Shown one piece after another: positions 52,367 to 61,648 of a DNA stretch of 64,000 bases. Under the pieces are notes generated by a model, which worked only from the letters and a program-made list of their open reading frames with translations, had not been told where the DNA came from and made no database searches. The stretch comes from Chitinophagaceae bacterium (GTDB lineage Bacteria; Bacteroidota; Bacteroidia; Chitinophagales; Chitinophagaceae): NCBI GenBank assembly GCA_022841365.1, contig JALHRP010000001.1:135732-199731 (forward strand). The letters are read 5' to 3'. The translations under genes were made by a program, and so were the position numbers. Numbering within the stretch: position 1 is the stretch's first letter; every line of letters starts with the position of its first letter.

Positions 52367-53557
52367 TTATTTTACAAAGCGATGTACTTCGGCTGTAGCA
52401 TCTGCATTAATGATTTGTAAGGTATAGATGCCGGCGGGGAGTGAGTTAACATCAATGATCTGTTGAGCAGAAGTTGTGTTGATTTGTTTCACAACAGTGC
52501 CTGTTGCAGAAATGATGCGTAACTGACGTGTTTCGTTGGTAAAGAACTGTACAAGGATGTTGTTGCCGCCTAAACCACCTACCAGTGTTTGTTTGCCGCC
52601 GTTGCCCTGTTTTACTACTGCTGAAAAATTCATTTTGGCATCCAGATCTACCTGCTGTAAACGGTAGTAATACACAGCACCTGTAGCCTGTTTGTCATCA
52701 AAACGGTATTCAGTTACATTAGCTGTTGTGCCTTGAGCCTGTACACGTCCAATTGTTTCAAAACGAACACCATCAACTGAGCGTTGAACATTGTAGTGTG
52801 ATGCATTATTCTCCTGCAACGTTTTCCATTCCAGTGCTGTAGTGTTACTGTTAATACGTTTACTGGTAAAACCACCCCATACTACAGGAAGCGGAGCTGC
52901 AGAACCTGCACCATTCGAAAAGGTAAATTGAATACGCTGACCTTCGGTATTGCTTGTAAAGTTTCCGGATAAATTCACTGTACCGGTAACAATAAAGCCA
53001 TTGTTCAGTGTATTTGTTTGTAAATACCAGTTCGACTGACCGTTGTTGTTACTGCGGCTGTAAGTTCCTGAAACCGGCATACCATCAATGGTAAGATTGG
53101 TAACACTGATAGTTGAAGAACTGTTTTGGGTGTTGATAGATAAAGACAATAAATTAATAGCTGTAGCAGCTGCGGTTTTACCATCACCCGTTAAACGTCC
53201 CGATACATTCGTTAAGGTATTGGTATAGGTAATTCCGCCAATTGTTGTTGCAGAAGTAAATGTATTTGTAACTGTATTATAAGTTAATGTAAACGTATAA
53301 GTTCCTGAAGTACCATAATTCAGGGTTAAATCGTTTCTTGACCCGCTGCGGTTGCTGCCTAAATCGGGAATGCCGGTAAAATTTGCCTGTGTTTGACTGG
53401 CATTTACATTACGCACATTTCTGTAACGCACCCCAAGTAAAGTTTCAGAGCTCGACGGGAAAGTTCCGGCAATTAAAGCTTGTGCAGCGGCTTGATTGAA
53501 CTGGAGAAAAAGTGCAATTACAAAAGCACAGATCGAGGGGTAAAAATTCAGTTTCAC
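52367..53557 (-). CDS. Secreted T9SS cargo protein with beta-rich N-terminal domain
   Basis: A GTG start gives 396 residues; no ATG precedes the signal peptide (ICAFVIALFLQFNQAAAQA, cut near 26). Residues about 27-225 are Thr/Ser/Asn-rich beta strands (NDLTLNYGTSGTYTFTLTY, LSLSINTQNSSSTISVTNL, IVTGTVNLSGNFT), resembling cyanobacterial or proteobacterial choice-of-anchor domains. From LPVVWGGFTSKR an Ig-like connector follows (LEWKTLQENNASHYNVQRS), and the last 80 residues fit a type IX secretion sorting domain (RQLRIISATGTVVKQI, LPAGIYTLQI). It is probably surface-attached; the function is unknown. Confidence 0.8.
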   Translation of the reverse strand: MKLNFYPSICAFVIALFLQFNQAAAQALIAGTFPSSSETLLGVRYRNVRNVNASQTQANFTGIPDLGSNRSGSRNDLTLNYGTSGTYTFTLTYNTVTNTFTSATTIGGITYTNTLTNVSGRLTGDGKTAAATAINLLSLSINTQNSSSTISVTNLTIDGMPVSGTYSRSNNNGQSNWYLQTNTLNNGFIVTGTVNLSGNFTSNTEGQRIQFTFSNGAGSAAPLPVVWGGFTSKRINSNTTALEWKTLQENNASHYNVQRSVDGVRFETIGRVQAQGTTANVTEYRFDDKQATGAVYYYRLQQVDLDAKMNFSAVVKQGNGGKQTLVGGLGGNNILVQFFTNETRQLRIISATGTVVKQINTTSAQQIIDVNSLPAGIYTLQIINADATAEVHRFVK

Positions 53558-54026
53558 GGTACGGGTATTTAGTTTTCAAGTACTTACCCCAAGAAGATGA
53601 TCGTAAAAAAACAGATTTGTATAAACTGTTTAGAAAGTATGTATCGTTCTCTAGGGGTAAATCTGTAGCAAAAATACAGATAGTTTAATATATGTGCTAA
53701 TGTTTTTCGGTATTTTTTTTACTGAAACACGTGTATTTACTAGTATGGACACGTATTTGGTTCATAAATGACTTGAAAACGAACTACTTAAATTCACGAT
53801 CTACCGGTTTTGAATTTTTGGTTGAAAGGCCTCATATTTTAAACTTTTATAAAATAAAAAACATTCATCCCGTCAGATAGGCCTATATTTGCATCGTTAT
53901 TTTGAGTTATACAGTGTTTTGTAAGTGAATCGTATTATCTGCTACGCACATCCTGCTAATAGTTAGTCATCTTTTACGCCTCGTATTTTCTCAGATTTTT
54001 TTAATCAATGTTTAATATTAACAAAC
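53558..54026. other. Gene-free stretch with promoter and leader of the RRM gene
   Basis: No credible gene in 469 bases. The divergent promoters of the T9SS cargo gene and the RRM gene must lie here. A TATATTTG box at 53884 is the clearest signal. The last 130 bases would be a leader of the RRM gene, U-rich near the end. Confidence 0.55.
53884..53891 (+). promoter_or_regulatory. -7 box of RRM-protein gene
   Basis: TATATTTG is an exact TAnnTTTG match. Transcription would start near 53897 and leave a leader of about 130 bases before the RRM start codon. A matching TTTG upstream at the expected distance was not found. Confidence 0.5.
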
Positions 54027-54335
54027 ATGAACATTTATGTTTCTAACTTGAGCTTCAACGTAAACGATGATGACTTAAGAGGTTTTTTTGAAAGCTATGG
54101 TGAAGTAACCAGCGCAAAAGTAATTAACGATAAATTCACCGGTAAGAGCCGTGGTTTTGGATTTGTTGAAATGAGTGATGATGCTGCTGCTAAAACAGCA
54201 ATCGGTGAACTCGATGGTGGTATGGTTGAAGGCCGTGCTATTAAAGTAACCGAAGCAAAACCACGTGAAGAGCGCAGCGGCGGAGACCGTCGTCCTTCAT
54301 TTGGTAACAAAAGTTTCGGCAACAACCGTTACTAA
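54027..54335 (+). CDS. RRM-type RNA-binding protein
   Basis: A 102-residue protein with a single RRM: RNP2 IYVSNLSF (residues 3-10) and RNP1 KSRGFGFVEM (about 43-52), with GRAIKVTEA closing the fold. A short Arg/Gly/Asn-rich tail (REERSGGDRR to NNRY) follows. This is the small glycine-tail RRM type common in Bacteroidota and cyanobacteria, linked to cold stress or post-transcriptional control. Its long leader suggests control at RNA level, perhaps by its own product (inference). A terminator follows directly. Confidence 0.95.
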   Translation: MNIYVSNLSFNVNDDDLRGFFESYGEVTSAKVINDKFTGKSRGFGFVEMSDDAAAKTAIGELDGGMVEGRAIKVTEAKPREERSGGDRRPSFGNKSFGNNRY

Positions 54336-54356
54336 TCTTTTTATTGCACCCGTATT

Positions 54357-54388
54357 AAAAGCCCCCTGATTTATCGGGGGGCTTTTTT
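54357..54388 (+). terminator. Terminator of RRM gene
   Basis: An AAAAGCCCCC/GGGGGGCTTTTTT stem with a 9-base loop, 22 bases after the stop codon. Confidence 0.9.
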
Positions 54389-54434
54389 ATTTATTATAGG
54401 TAGGCCCTCATTTATCTTTGTAAAAAATTTTGAT

Positions 54435-54782
54435 ATGAGCAATCTTGTACAGGAGTTTAATGAATACCGTACCCGGATGAACGACGTCATAATGAGCAAA
54501 GACAATCTCGTGATTAAACGTTTGTGGAATTTAGATACCAATACTTATGCTGAAGGGGCACTGGATACCAAAACAAAAGAAATGATGGGCTTAGTGGCCA
54601 GTATGGTGCTGCGTTGCGATGATTGTATTAAATATCATCTGGGTAAATGTTATGAACTGGGAATAACCACCGCACAGATGTATGAAATTTTTGCCGTAGC
54701 AAATATTGTTGGCGGTACAATCGTTATTCCACATACAAGACGTGCTGCAGAGTATTGGGAAGAGCTGACAGCAGGTAAATAA
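54435..54782 (+). CDS. Carboxymuconolactone decarboxylase/AhpD-like protein
   Basis: A 115-residue all-helical protein. LDTKTKEMMGLVASMVLRCDDCIKYHLGKCYELG contains the CxxC and His typical of the AhpD/CMD family. The redox-active Cys pair points to peroxide defence or a thiol-disulfide role rather than decarboxylation. It lies 71 bases before the KorB gene, in the place where the alpha subunit of that enzyme might be expected. Confidence 0.88.
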   Translation: MSNLVQEFNEYRTRMNDVIMSKDNLVIKRLWNLDTNTYAEGALDTKTKEMMGLVASMVLRCDDCIKYHLGKCYELGITTAQMYEIFAVANIVGGTIVIPHTRRAAEYWEELTAGK

Positions 54783-54853
54783 TTTTCCCTTTAAATTGAT
54801 AATTATTCTGGAAATTTGGAATATCCATACAGCTTACAAAAAATAAAACGTTC

Positions 54854-55891
54854 ATGGCAAACGATACGCTTCAACCACAAGCCCCGCTTTCAGCAAAAGA
54901 TTTTGCAACCGATCAGGAAGTAAGATGGTGCCCGGGTTGTGGAGATTATTCCATCCTTGCTCAGGTACAGAAAATTATGCCCGGCCTTGGCATACCCAAA
55001 GAAAATATTGTTATTATCAGTGGTATAGGCTGCAGCAGCAGATTTCCTTATTATATGAATACGTATGGTATGCATTCCATTCATGGCCGTGCAACAGCAG
55101 TAGCCAGTGGATTGAAAGCTGCCCGTCCGGATTTAAGTGTTTGGATTGTTACAGGTGATGGCGATGGCTTAAGCATTGGCGGTAACCACACCATTCATTT
55201 ATTACGCCGAAACTTTGATGTAAATATTCTGCTCTTTAATAACCAGATTTACGGATTAACCAAAGGACAATATTCACCCACATCAGAAGAATATAAAATT
55301 ACCAAGAGCACGCCGTTTGGAAGTATTGATCATCCGTTTAATCCGTTGGCATTAGCCATGGGTGCAGATGCAACCTTTATTGCACGCAGCATGGACCGTG
55401 ATCCCAAACATTTACAGGAGGCATTGCTCCGCAGTCAGAAACATAAAGGAGCTTCGTTCCTTGAAATCTATCAGAACTGTAACATCTTTAATGATGGTGC
55501 TTTTGAAATATTTACAGAAAAAGGCAGCAAACCCGATGAAGCATTGTTTTTAACCCAGGGCGAACCGCTTGTATTTGGTGCTGCAAAAAACAAAGGAATT
55601 AAACTCGACGGGTTTAAACCTGTTGTTGTTAATCTGGATGAAAATTACAGTAAAGATGATTTATGGATACACGATGAAAATGATTTTTATAAAGCACAGA
55701 TACTTGTAAGAATGTTTGATAATCCACGTAACGACGGTCATCTTCCCAGACCATTTGGTGTGTTTTATGAAACAGAGCGTGCCTGTTACGAAGATGTTAT
55801 GAAACTCCAGATAGAAGAAGTGATTGCTTCAAAAGGAGCAGGTAACCTGGATAAGTTGCTTAAAGGAAATGAAGTGTGGGAAATTATCTGA
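54854..55891 (+). CDS. korB: 2-oxoacid:ferredoxin oxidoreductase beta subunit
   Basis: A 345-residue TPP-dependent subunit. RWCPGCGDYSIL (Cys pair near residue 26) and GIGCSSRFPYYM start the fold, and GDGDGLSIGGNHTIHLLRRN plus LLFNNQIYGLTKGQ form the TPP site. With an alpha subunit it converts 2-oxoglutarate (or another 2-oxoacid) and CoA to acyl-CoA with reduced ferredoxin. No alpha subunit gene is next to it in this window, unlike in most Bacteroidota, where they are adjacent. It may be encoded elsewhere. Confidence 0.93.
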   Translation: MANDTLQPQAPLSAKDFATDQEVRWCPGCGDYSILAQVQKIMPGLGIPKENIVIISGIGCSSRFPYYMNTYGMHSIHGRATAVASGLKAARPDLSVWIVTGDGDGLSIGGNHTIHLLRRNFDVNILLFNNQIYGLTKGQYSPTSEEYKITKSTPFGSIDHPFNPLALAMGADATFIARSMDRDPKHLQEALLRSQKHKGASFLEIYQNCNIFNDGAFEIFTEKGSKPDEALFLTQGEPLVFGAAKNKGIKLDGFKPVVVNLDENYSKDDLWIHDENDFYKAQILVRMFDNPRNDGHLPRPFGVFYETERACYEDVMKLQIEEVIASKGAGNLDKLLKGNEVWEII

Positions 55892-55913
55892 TCGTGTTTA
55901 CATAAAAATTTAG

Positions 55914-55938
55914 AAAAGGGCCCCGGCCCTTTTTTTTG
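55914..55938 (+). terminator. Terminator of KorB gene
   Basis: AAAAGGG-CCCCGG-CCCTTTTTTTT, a short strong stem with a T-run, 22 bases after the stop codon. Confidence 0.85.
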
Positions 55939-56055
55939 TGTCCGGCAAAAATTATATTGCAGATTGTTTTAATTGATGGTCTTTGCAATTGTTACTCTTG
56001 CAACTGTTTCATTTCATTACTATTCGCTAACTTTCTTTTCCAAAATAAGTGTACA

Positions 56056-57102
56056 ATGATCAGAAGTAAAATTGCAGGGATAGGCATGTATGTTCCCTCA
56101 CAGGTTGTTACCAATAATGATCTCACCAAATACATGGAAACCAGCGACGAATGGGTGCAGGAACGAACAGGTATTAAAGAACGCAGATATGCTCACCGTA
56201 CAAACGAAACAACTACAACGATGGCGGTTGAAGCGGCGGCTGTTGCAATTGAACGTGCAGGAATTACTGCAGCAGATATTGACTTTATTGTGTTTGCCAC
56301 TTTAAGTCCCGATTATTATTTTCCCGGTTGCGGTGTGCTGTTACAACGTGCCATGAAAATGAAACAAATCGGTGCACTGGATATCCGTAATCAATGCAGC
56401 GGGTTTGTGTATGCCGTTTCTGTTGCCGATCAGTTTATTAAAAGTGGCATGTATAAAAATGTACTGGTTGTTGGTGCAGAAAAACATTCATTTGGTTTAG
56501 ACTTTACAACAAGGGGCAGAAACATCAGTGTTATTTTTGGCGATGGAGCAGGTGCTGTTGTGATGCAACCAACTACCGATGAAAACAGAGGGGTGTTAAG
56601 TACTCATTTACACAGCGATGGAAGCGAAGCCGAAATTCTGGCCATGTTTAACCCCGGTACACATGCCAATCACTGGAAAAAAGATGCTGCCAGTTTTAAT
56701 GAAGGAGAAATTGCAGATATGTTTATGAGTCATGCAATGATTGACAATGCTGAAAATTTTCCAACCATGGATGGGCCGGCAGTGTTTAAAACTGCCGTTG
56801 TGAAATTCCCCGAAGTGATTATGGAAGCGCTCACAGCGAATCAGTATACAGCGGCCGATCTCACATTACTTATTCCTCATCAGGCAAATTTGCGCATTGC
56901 TCAATTTGTACAGCAAAAATTAAAACTGAGAGACGATCAGGTGTATAACAATATACAGAAATACGGAAACACAACGGCTGCATCTGTTCCCATTGCTTTA
57001 TGCGAGGCATGGGAGCAGGGAAAAATTAAAGAAGGCGATCTGGTTTGTCTTGCTGCATTTGGAAGTGGTTTTACATGGGCAAGTGCTTTACTGAAATGGT
57101 AA
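56056..57102 (+). CDS. fabH: Beta-ketoacyl-ACP synthase III
   Basis: Start at the ATG before IRSKIAGIGMYVP gives 348 residues; the upstream extension overlaps the KorB terminator. The thiolase fold starts with TSDEWVQERTGIKERR. The catalytic triad is Cys114 (RNQCSGFVYA), His275 (LIPHQANLRI) and Asn305 (QKYGNTTAAS). It condenses acetyl- or acyl-CoA with malonyl-ACP to start fatty acid synthesis. It is about 30 residues longer than E. coli FabH. It stands apart from plsX or other fab genes, so it may be a second KAS III with another starter unit. Confidence 0.9.
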   Translation: MIRSKIAGIGMYVPSQVVTNNDLTKYMETSDEWVQERTGIKERRYAHRTNETTTTMAVEAAAVAIERAGITAADIDFIVFATLSPDYYFPGCGVLLQRAMKMKQIGALDIRNQCSGFVYAVSVADQFIKSGMYKNVLVVGAEKHSFGLDFTTRGRNISVIFGDGAGAVVMQPTTDENRGVLSTHLHSDGSEAEILAMFNPGTHANHWKKDAASFNEGEIADMFMSHAMIDNAENFPTMDGPAVFKTAVVKFPEVIMEALTANQYTAADLTLLIPHQANLRIAQFVQQKLKLRDDQVYNNIQKYGNTTAASVPIALCEAWEQGKIKEGDLVCLAAFGSGFTWASALLKW

Positions 57103-57114
57103 CAGAATACTACT

Positions 57115-57957
57115 GTGAATACAACTGAAACGAACATCATTCATACGGCGCATTTATTTCCATTGCTGGATCAACAGCTGATTGCATTATTAAAATCATT
57201 ATCAGCTGCAGAATGGAATCAGCCAACCATTGCAAAACTGTGGACGGTTAAAGATATTGCTGCTCATTTATTAGACACCAACTTGCGGACGCTTTCTCTG
57301 GCCCGTGATCAGCATTCTCTATCACCTGATACTGCAATTAACAATTATAGTGATCTTGTAGGCTACCTCAATCAACTCAATGCAGATTGGGTAAAAGCAG
57401 CCAAACGATTAAGCCCGCAACTCATTACTGACCTGCTGGAATACAGCGGCAACCAATGCTCTGCTTACTGGCAGCAGCTCGATATACATGCAGATGCTGT
57501 CTTCTCCGTTGCCTGGGCAGGAGAGCAGGTTTCAAAAAACTGGTTTCACATAGCAAGAGAGTACACAGAAAAATTTATACATCAGCAGCAGATACGTGAT
57601 GCAGTAAATAAACAGGGTATTGTAACAAAAGAGTTGTTCTATCCGTTTATACAAACGTTTATGCAGGCATTGCCTTATACATATAGAAATACAGAAGCTG
57701 AAGAAGGTACTGTTGTGAAAGTAACCATCAGTACCGACGTTGGCGGCAGCTGGTTTATTGTTAAAACAAAGAATAACTGGGTGTTTACAACAAATAACAA
57801 TGATTCAATTACTGCACACATCAGCATTGATCCGCAAACGGCATGGAAGTTATTTTCCAAAGGACTATCTGCTTCTCAAGCACGGCCGTTGGTTGTTATT
57901 GAGGGAGATGAAGAGTTAGGTGCAACCGCATTAACAATGATTTCAGTGATGGCTTAA
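57115..57957 (+). CDS. MDMPI/DinB-like four-helix protein
   Basis: A GTG start gives 280 residues. The N-terminal part is a DinB/maleylpyruvate-isomerase-like helical bundle (LWTVKDIAAHLLDTN, then WFHIAREYTEKFIHQQQIRDAV) with His residues placed to bind a metal. The C-terminal part (about 175-275) is an alpha/beta SCP-like domain (VVKVTISTDVGGSWFIVK, AHISIDPQTAWKLFSKG). This two-part layout is that of the mycothiol-dependent maleylpyruvate isomerase family, although Bacteroidota lack mycothiol, so another thiol or none is used. It lies 12 bases after the KAS III gene. Confidence 0.82.
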   Translation: MNTTETNIIHTAHLFPLLDQQLIALLKSLSAAEWNQPTIAKLWTVKDIAAHLLDTNLRTLSLARDQHSLSPDTAINNYSDLVGYLNQLNADWVKAAKRLSPQLITDLLEYSGNQCSAYWQQLDIHADAVFSVAWAGEQVSKNWFHIAREYTEKFIHQQQIRDAVNKQGIVTKELFYPFIQTFMQALPYTYRNTEAEEGTVVKVTISTDVGGSWFIVKTKNNWVFTTNNNDSITAHISIDPQTAWKLFSKGLSASQARPLVVIEGDEELGATALTMISVMA

Positions 57958-57998
57958 TAAAAAATAATATCTTGCTCTTAATGAATAAACAACCCAAC

Positions 57999-58427
57999 AT
58001 GAAACATATTTTCTGTGTACTTTCTCTTCTGGTTTCTATTGCAGCAACCGCTCAGTTAAACATGGATTCCCTGCGCCGGCAATACAATCAAAAAACACTC
58101 AAACTGGATAACGGCATAACCATGAACGGATTTATGCTGGGTAAAACAGAAGTGCAGAATCTGATGCTGATCTCTCCTGAAGCAACGCAATCGTACAAAC
58201 TGTATTTAAAGAATAAGAAAACAGGTACTGTACTTCCTTTTATCGGACTTGCTGCAGTTGTGGGCGGCATCGTTCTTTCAAAAGATAACCGCACACCCGG
58301 TTTAATTCTGATCCTGGGTGGTAATACCATTAATATTGTTGCATCTGTTTTCAGACGTATTGCAGGGAATCATCTGCACCATGCCATCTGGACTTATAAC
58401 AGAGACATTCTCTTTCAGGTAAAATAA
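57999..58427 (+). CDS. Small exported protein with one membrane region
   Basis: The ATG before KHIFCVLSLLVS gives 142 residues and a clean signal peptide ending at ATAQ; two earlier in-frame starts exist. LKLDNGITMNGFMLGKTEV suggests a short beta segment. Two adjoining hydrophobic stretches (VLPFIGLAAVVGGIVL and TPGLILILGGNTINIVASVF) may form a hairpin. No family recognised. Confidence 0.65.
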   Translation: MKHIFCVLSLLVSIAATAQLNMDSLRRQYNQKTLKLDNGITMNGFMLGKTEVQNLMLISPEATQSYKLYLKNKKTGTVLPFIGLAAVVGGIVLSKDNRTPGLILILGGNTINIVASVFRRIAGNHLHHAIWTYNRDILFQVK

Positions 58428-58467
58428 TTTCACTGGTTTCAGCAATCGCATTTAGTTTTGCGGCGCT

Positions 58468-59358
58468 ATGCAACGCCGCTTTTTATTTTTATTGAACCCG
58501 AGAGCCGGTACTCACAAAGGCCCGCATCTTCCTGCACTTATTCAGCAGCGTTGCAATGAAGTGCAGGTTGAATATACAATTGAGCATAGCAGAGCTGATG
58601 CAGATTACAACTGGCTCAGAACAAAAATTGCACAAGAGTTTATAACCGATGTAGTTGTTGCAGGTGGTGATGGAACCATCAGTACCGTTGTTGCTGCTAT
58701 ACGTGACCTGCCGGTGAACATCGGCATCATTCCAAGAGGTTCAGGTAATGGATTGGCTTTTGCTGCAGGTATTTCAAAAGATCCGGTTAAAGCGCTTGAT
58801 ATTATTTTTAAAGGAAAGCCGCAACGGGTTGATGCGTTTATGATCAATGAACATTTTTCCTGTATGCTCAGTGGCCTTGGTTTTGATGCACAGGTTGCTC
58901 ATGAGTTTGACCGCCAGCAGAAACGTGGTTTCTGGAAATACACACAGCTCACTCTAAGAAATCTTACAGGTATCAAACCATTTTTATTTCATGTTCAGTC
59001 AAAGGAGCTGAACTTATCATTGCATGCATTTTTTATCAGCATCGCCAACAGCAATCAGTTTGGGAACCATGTAACCATTGCACCAAAAGCAAGTCTGCAG
59101 GATGGATTGCTTGATATTGTAGCTGTAGAAAAAACAAATCTGTTTACAGTTTTGGCAAGAGTACTCTGGCATATCCGTTTTGGAACCTTTACATCAGATT
59201 ATGCAAAGCGGAAAGGCATTACTTATTTCCAGACAGATGAACTGGTGATTGAAAACCCCGGTCTTGCACCTTTTCATATTGATGGTGATGGAAAACAAAC
59301 AGCCAAAACTTTTACAGTGAAAGTTATTCCGGGGGCTTATTCTTTATTAATGCCCTGA
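58468..59358 (+). CDS. YegS/DAGK-type lipid kinase
   Basis: A 296-residue kinase of the diacylglycerol/sphingosine kinase fold: NPRAG (10-14), GGDGTISTVV (66-75), IPRGSGNGLAF, and the lid GLGFDAQVAHEF. It should phosphorylate a lipid alcohol at the inner membrane. Its 3' end overlaps the convergent patatin-like gene by 22 bases, which may let the two transcripts affect each other. Confidence 0.9.
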   Translation: MQRRFLFLLNPRAGTHKGPHLPALIQQRCNEVQVEYTIEHSRADADYNWLRTKIAQEFITDVVVAGGDGTISTVVAAIRDLPVNIGIIPRGSGNGLAFAAGISKDPVKALDIIFKGKPQRVDAFMINEHFSCMLSGLGFDAQVAHEFDRQQKRGFWKYTQLTLRNLTGIKPFLFHVQSKELNLSLHAFFISIANSNQFGNHVTIAPKASLQDGLLDIVAVEKTNLFTVLARVLWHIRFGTFTSDYAKRKGITYFQTDELVIENPGLAPFHIDGDGKQTAKTFTVKVIPGAYSLLMP

Positions 59359-61595
59359 GCAAGTTTCCCGTTTTGAACCTGTTGCTGTAATGTAAGCAGT
59401 TGACGGAATACCTTTTCATTGTCTTTGCTGAATACGGCTGCTGCAATATCTTTTTTTTCTGTTGCCGTTAAATGAAAATTCAGCGCTGCTCCCTTTTTAT
59501 TTTCTTTTGGCTGATATATAAATGTAAAGCGGTGCAAAGGAATGCTGTTCATAGAATAGCTCACCATTGTTTCCTGCATATAATCCTGTACTTTATAAAA
59601 ATTATACTGCAGCGTAGTTACCGGTTTATACAAAATGTCTCCAATACTTGGCTCTTTTAAGTCTTCATTCCATTCTCCTTTTTTGCGGTCTCTGATCTGT
59701 ATAAACACCACACCCGATGTGTTGGCTTTAATCCAGTTGCCAAATACATGTAAATAACGGAGTGTAATTTCCTGTCCGTAATTATCACGCAGGCCAGCAT
59801 CCATCACATCAACAATTGGTTTTGTGGGAAGCCATACATTGGGGAGTACATACGGAAATGTTGCGTTCATTCGCAAAGCTGTGAGCAAACGGATATTATA
59901 GGGATTGAGATCTTTAAAGAAAGCTGCATAGTCAATGGCATCAGGTTCTGCTGTAATGCCTTTTGTACTGTCGTATTGAGGACGCATTAAAAAACTGATG
60001 GGTTGAGAACAGATCATGAGCTTTCTGCCATCCTGTGAAACAGTAGAACCAAATAAACCGAGCGGTATTTTTGCCAGCAACTCTTCTTCTTTGTAATCTT
60101 CTAGCCGGCCACCTAAAATTTCACCGGTGTTGTAACTCAATTGCTGTTCAAACGAATAACCTCTGTCTTTTACATAACGGTAAGGCCCAACTGAAAATTT
60201 CTGAGCAGGTGTAAGCAGATCTCTTGTTACATAAGCTGAAAAAATAGGATTGAGCAGATCCTTGGAAATATTTGCAGTAATGGCAGCAGCAGAAAAATCT
60301 ACAGCCGCCCCTTTTTGTTTTTGCCTGTACAGTTCACGGTAATAAGCAGCACCCAGCATACCACCCGAGGCTCCTGAAAACAAAACCGTTTTTTTCATTA
60401 ATGCACCATTCAGTAAACTATCCAGTTTGCTGAGGATGTTTACGGTAAATGTAGCTGAACGGTTGCCGCCGCCGCTTACATTAATTACATACAGCAGTGG
60501 CTTATCTTCCTGCTGCTGTTGTTTCCAGTTTTCCAGCAGTTGCACCATGTTTAAACTGTCTTTACTTATTTGAGCCGGTGTACACAGTTGCATCATTGAT
60601 GCAAGTGAATAAGCAGGTCGCTTGTTCCGGTCTTCATAATTTAAACCAAATGCTTTGTTGCGGATATCAATGTACTCATATCGAAACAGAAAGTTAAATG
60701 CAAATAGCAGAAGGATTGCAACAGGCACACTCCATGTATCGAGCCAGTAAGCAAGAGCACCGGAAGCTGCAATTAAAATGGCAAAGAAAATAAAAATACT
60801 GGCTGCGGCAGGTACCTGTAAATATGGGTTATCAAGAAAAAAGCCATATACCACCAACAGTAAAAAAGCAAAGAGGATACCTACCACTGCAGCAAAGTGG
60901 TGGCGTTTAAAAATCATGTCTAAAAAAACATGACTGTAGTGCGATACATTTCTGGTTTGTCTGAAACTGAAAAAACCCGTTAAGAACGATTCAACTTTTA
61001 TTACAGGATCATGATGCAGGGTAACCGGCACCGGTTTGTATTTCTGCATGAACTGCTGCGGATCGCTCAGCATAGGCTGCATGTTGCGCAGGATGGCTTT
61101 TTCTGAACCATAGAAATAAATAATGGAGAAACTGATGAAGGTGAAAATACCTGTGATCAGCCCAAAAGCAATCAAAAGAATATCGCCGTTACTCATCAGC
61201 TCATTGAGTTTATTAAACCGGATAAGCTGAATAAAATAAATGAGCACAAATGCAAGGGGAATACTGCCGTTGTTAATGCAGTATTTTAAAAATGGTCTTG
61301 ATGATGTGGCCAGAAATTTAAAGTAACTGCTGAAGAGAATAAAGGTGGTAATATTCCAGCTGGTCATAAACCCGCCAAATGCTGCACCAACAATAAAGGC
61401 GCTGAAAAAATTTACATCGCCCATGTATTCCGGCGACAGGAACAGTGAATCGGCTCCAAAATGATTCATAAACCCGCCACATACCGCACTGGCAAGTAAA
61501 AACCAGAACAGTAACAGTAACTGATATTTTCTGAAGTGCAGAAAAATCAGTTGTACAGGAAATGAATACCAGAGAATGCGCAGGTATTTCTTCAT
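59337..61595 (-). CDS. Patatin-like phospholipase with large membrane domain
   Basis: A 752-residue protein. The first half holds about eight to nine membrane helices (to about residue 310), with a basic start. The C-terminal half has the patatin motifs: oxyanion VSGGGNRSA near 372, nucleophile elbow FSGASGGMLGA near 405, and the catalytic Asp in VMDAGLRDNYGQE near 598. It should hydrolyse membrane lipids. The membrane domain is far larger than in classical patatins. It overlaps the convergent lipid-kinase gene by 22 bases, so lipid breakdown and lipid phosphorylation genes are physically tied. Confidence 0.82.
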   Translation of the reverse strand: MKKYLRILWYSFPVQLIFLHFRKYQLLLLFWFLLASAVCGGFMNHFGADSLFLSPEYMGDVNFFSAFIVGAAFGGFMTSWNITTFILFSSYFKFLATSSRPFLKYCINNGSIPLAFVLIYFIQLIRFNKLNELMSNGDILLIAFGLITGIFTFISFSIIYFYGSEKAILRNMQPMLSDPQQFMQKYKPVPVTLHHDPVIKVESFLTGFFSFRQTRNVSHYSHVFLDMIFKRHHFAAVVGILFAFLLLVVYGFFLDNPYLQVPAAASIFIFFAILIAASGALAYWLDTWSVPVAILLLFAFNFLFRYEYIDIRNKAFGLNYEDRNKRPAYSLASMMQLCTPAQISKDSLNMVQLLENWKQQQQEDKPLLYVINVSGGGNRSATFTVNILSKLDSLLNGALMKKTVLFSGASGGMLGAAYYRELYRQKQKGAAVDFSAAAITANISKDLLNPIFSAYVTRDLLTPAQKFSVGPYRYVKDRGYSFEQQLSYNTGEILGGRLEDYKEEELLAKIPLGLFGSTVSQDGRKLMICSQPISFLMRPQYDSTKGITAEPDAIDYAAFFKDLNPYNIRLLTALRMNATFPYVLPNVWLPTKPIVDVMDAGLRDNYGQEITLRYLHVFGNWIKANTSGVVFIQIRDRKKGEWNEDLKEPSIGDILYKPVTTLQYNFYKVQDYMQETMVSYSMNSIPLHRFTFIYQPKENKKGAALNFHLTATEKKDIAAAVFSKDNEKVFRQLLTLQQQVQNGKLAQGINKE

Positions 61596-61648
61596 ACGAC
61601 AGAAGTTACGTAAAAGAAAACGATTTCAGGTAGAACGCTGCGTCTCTT

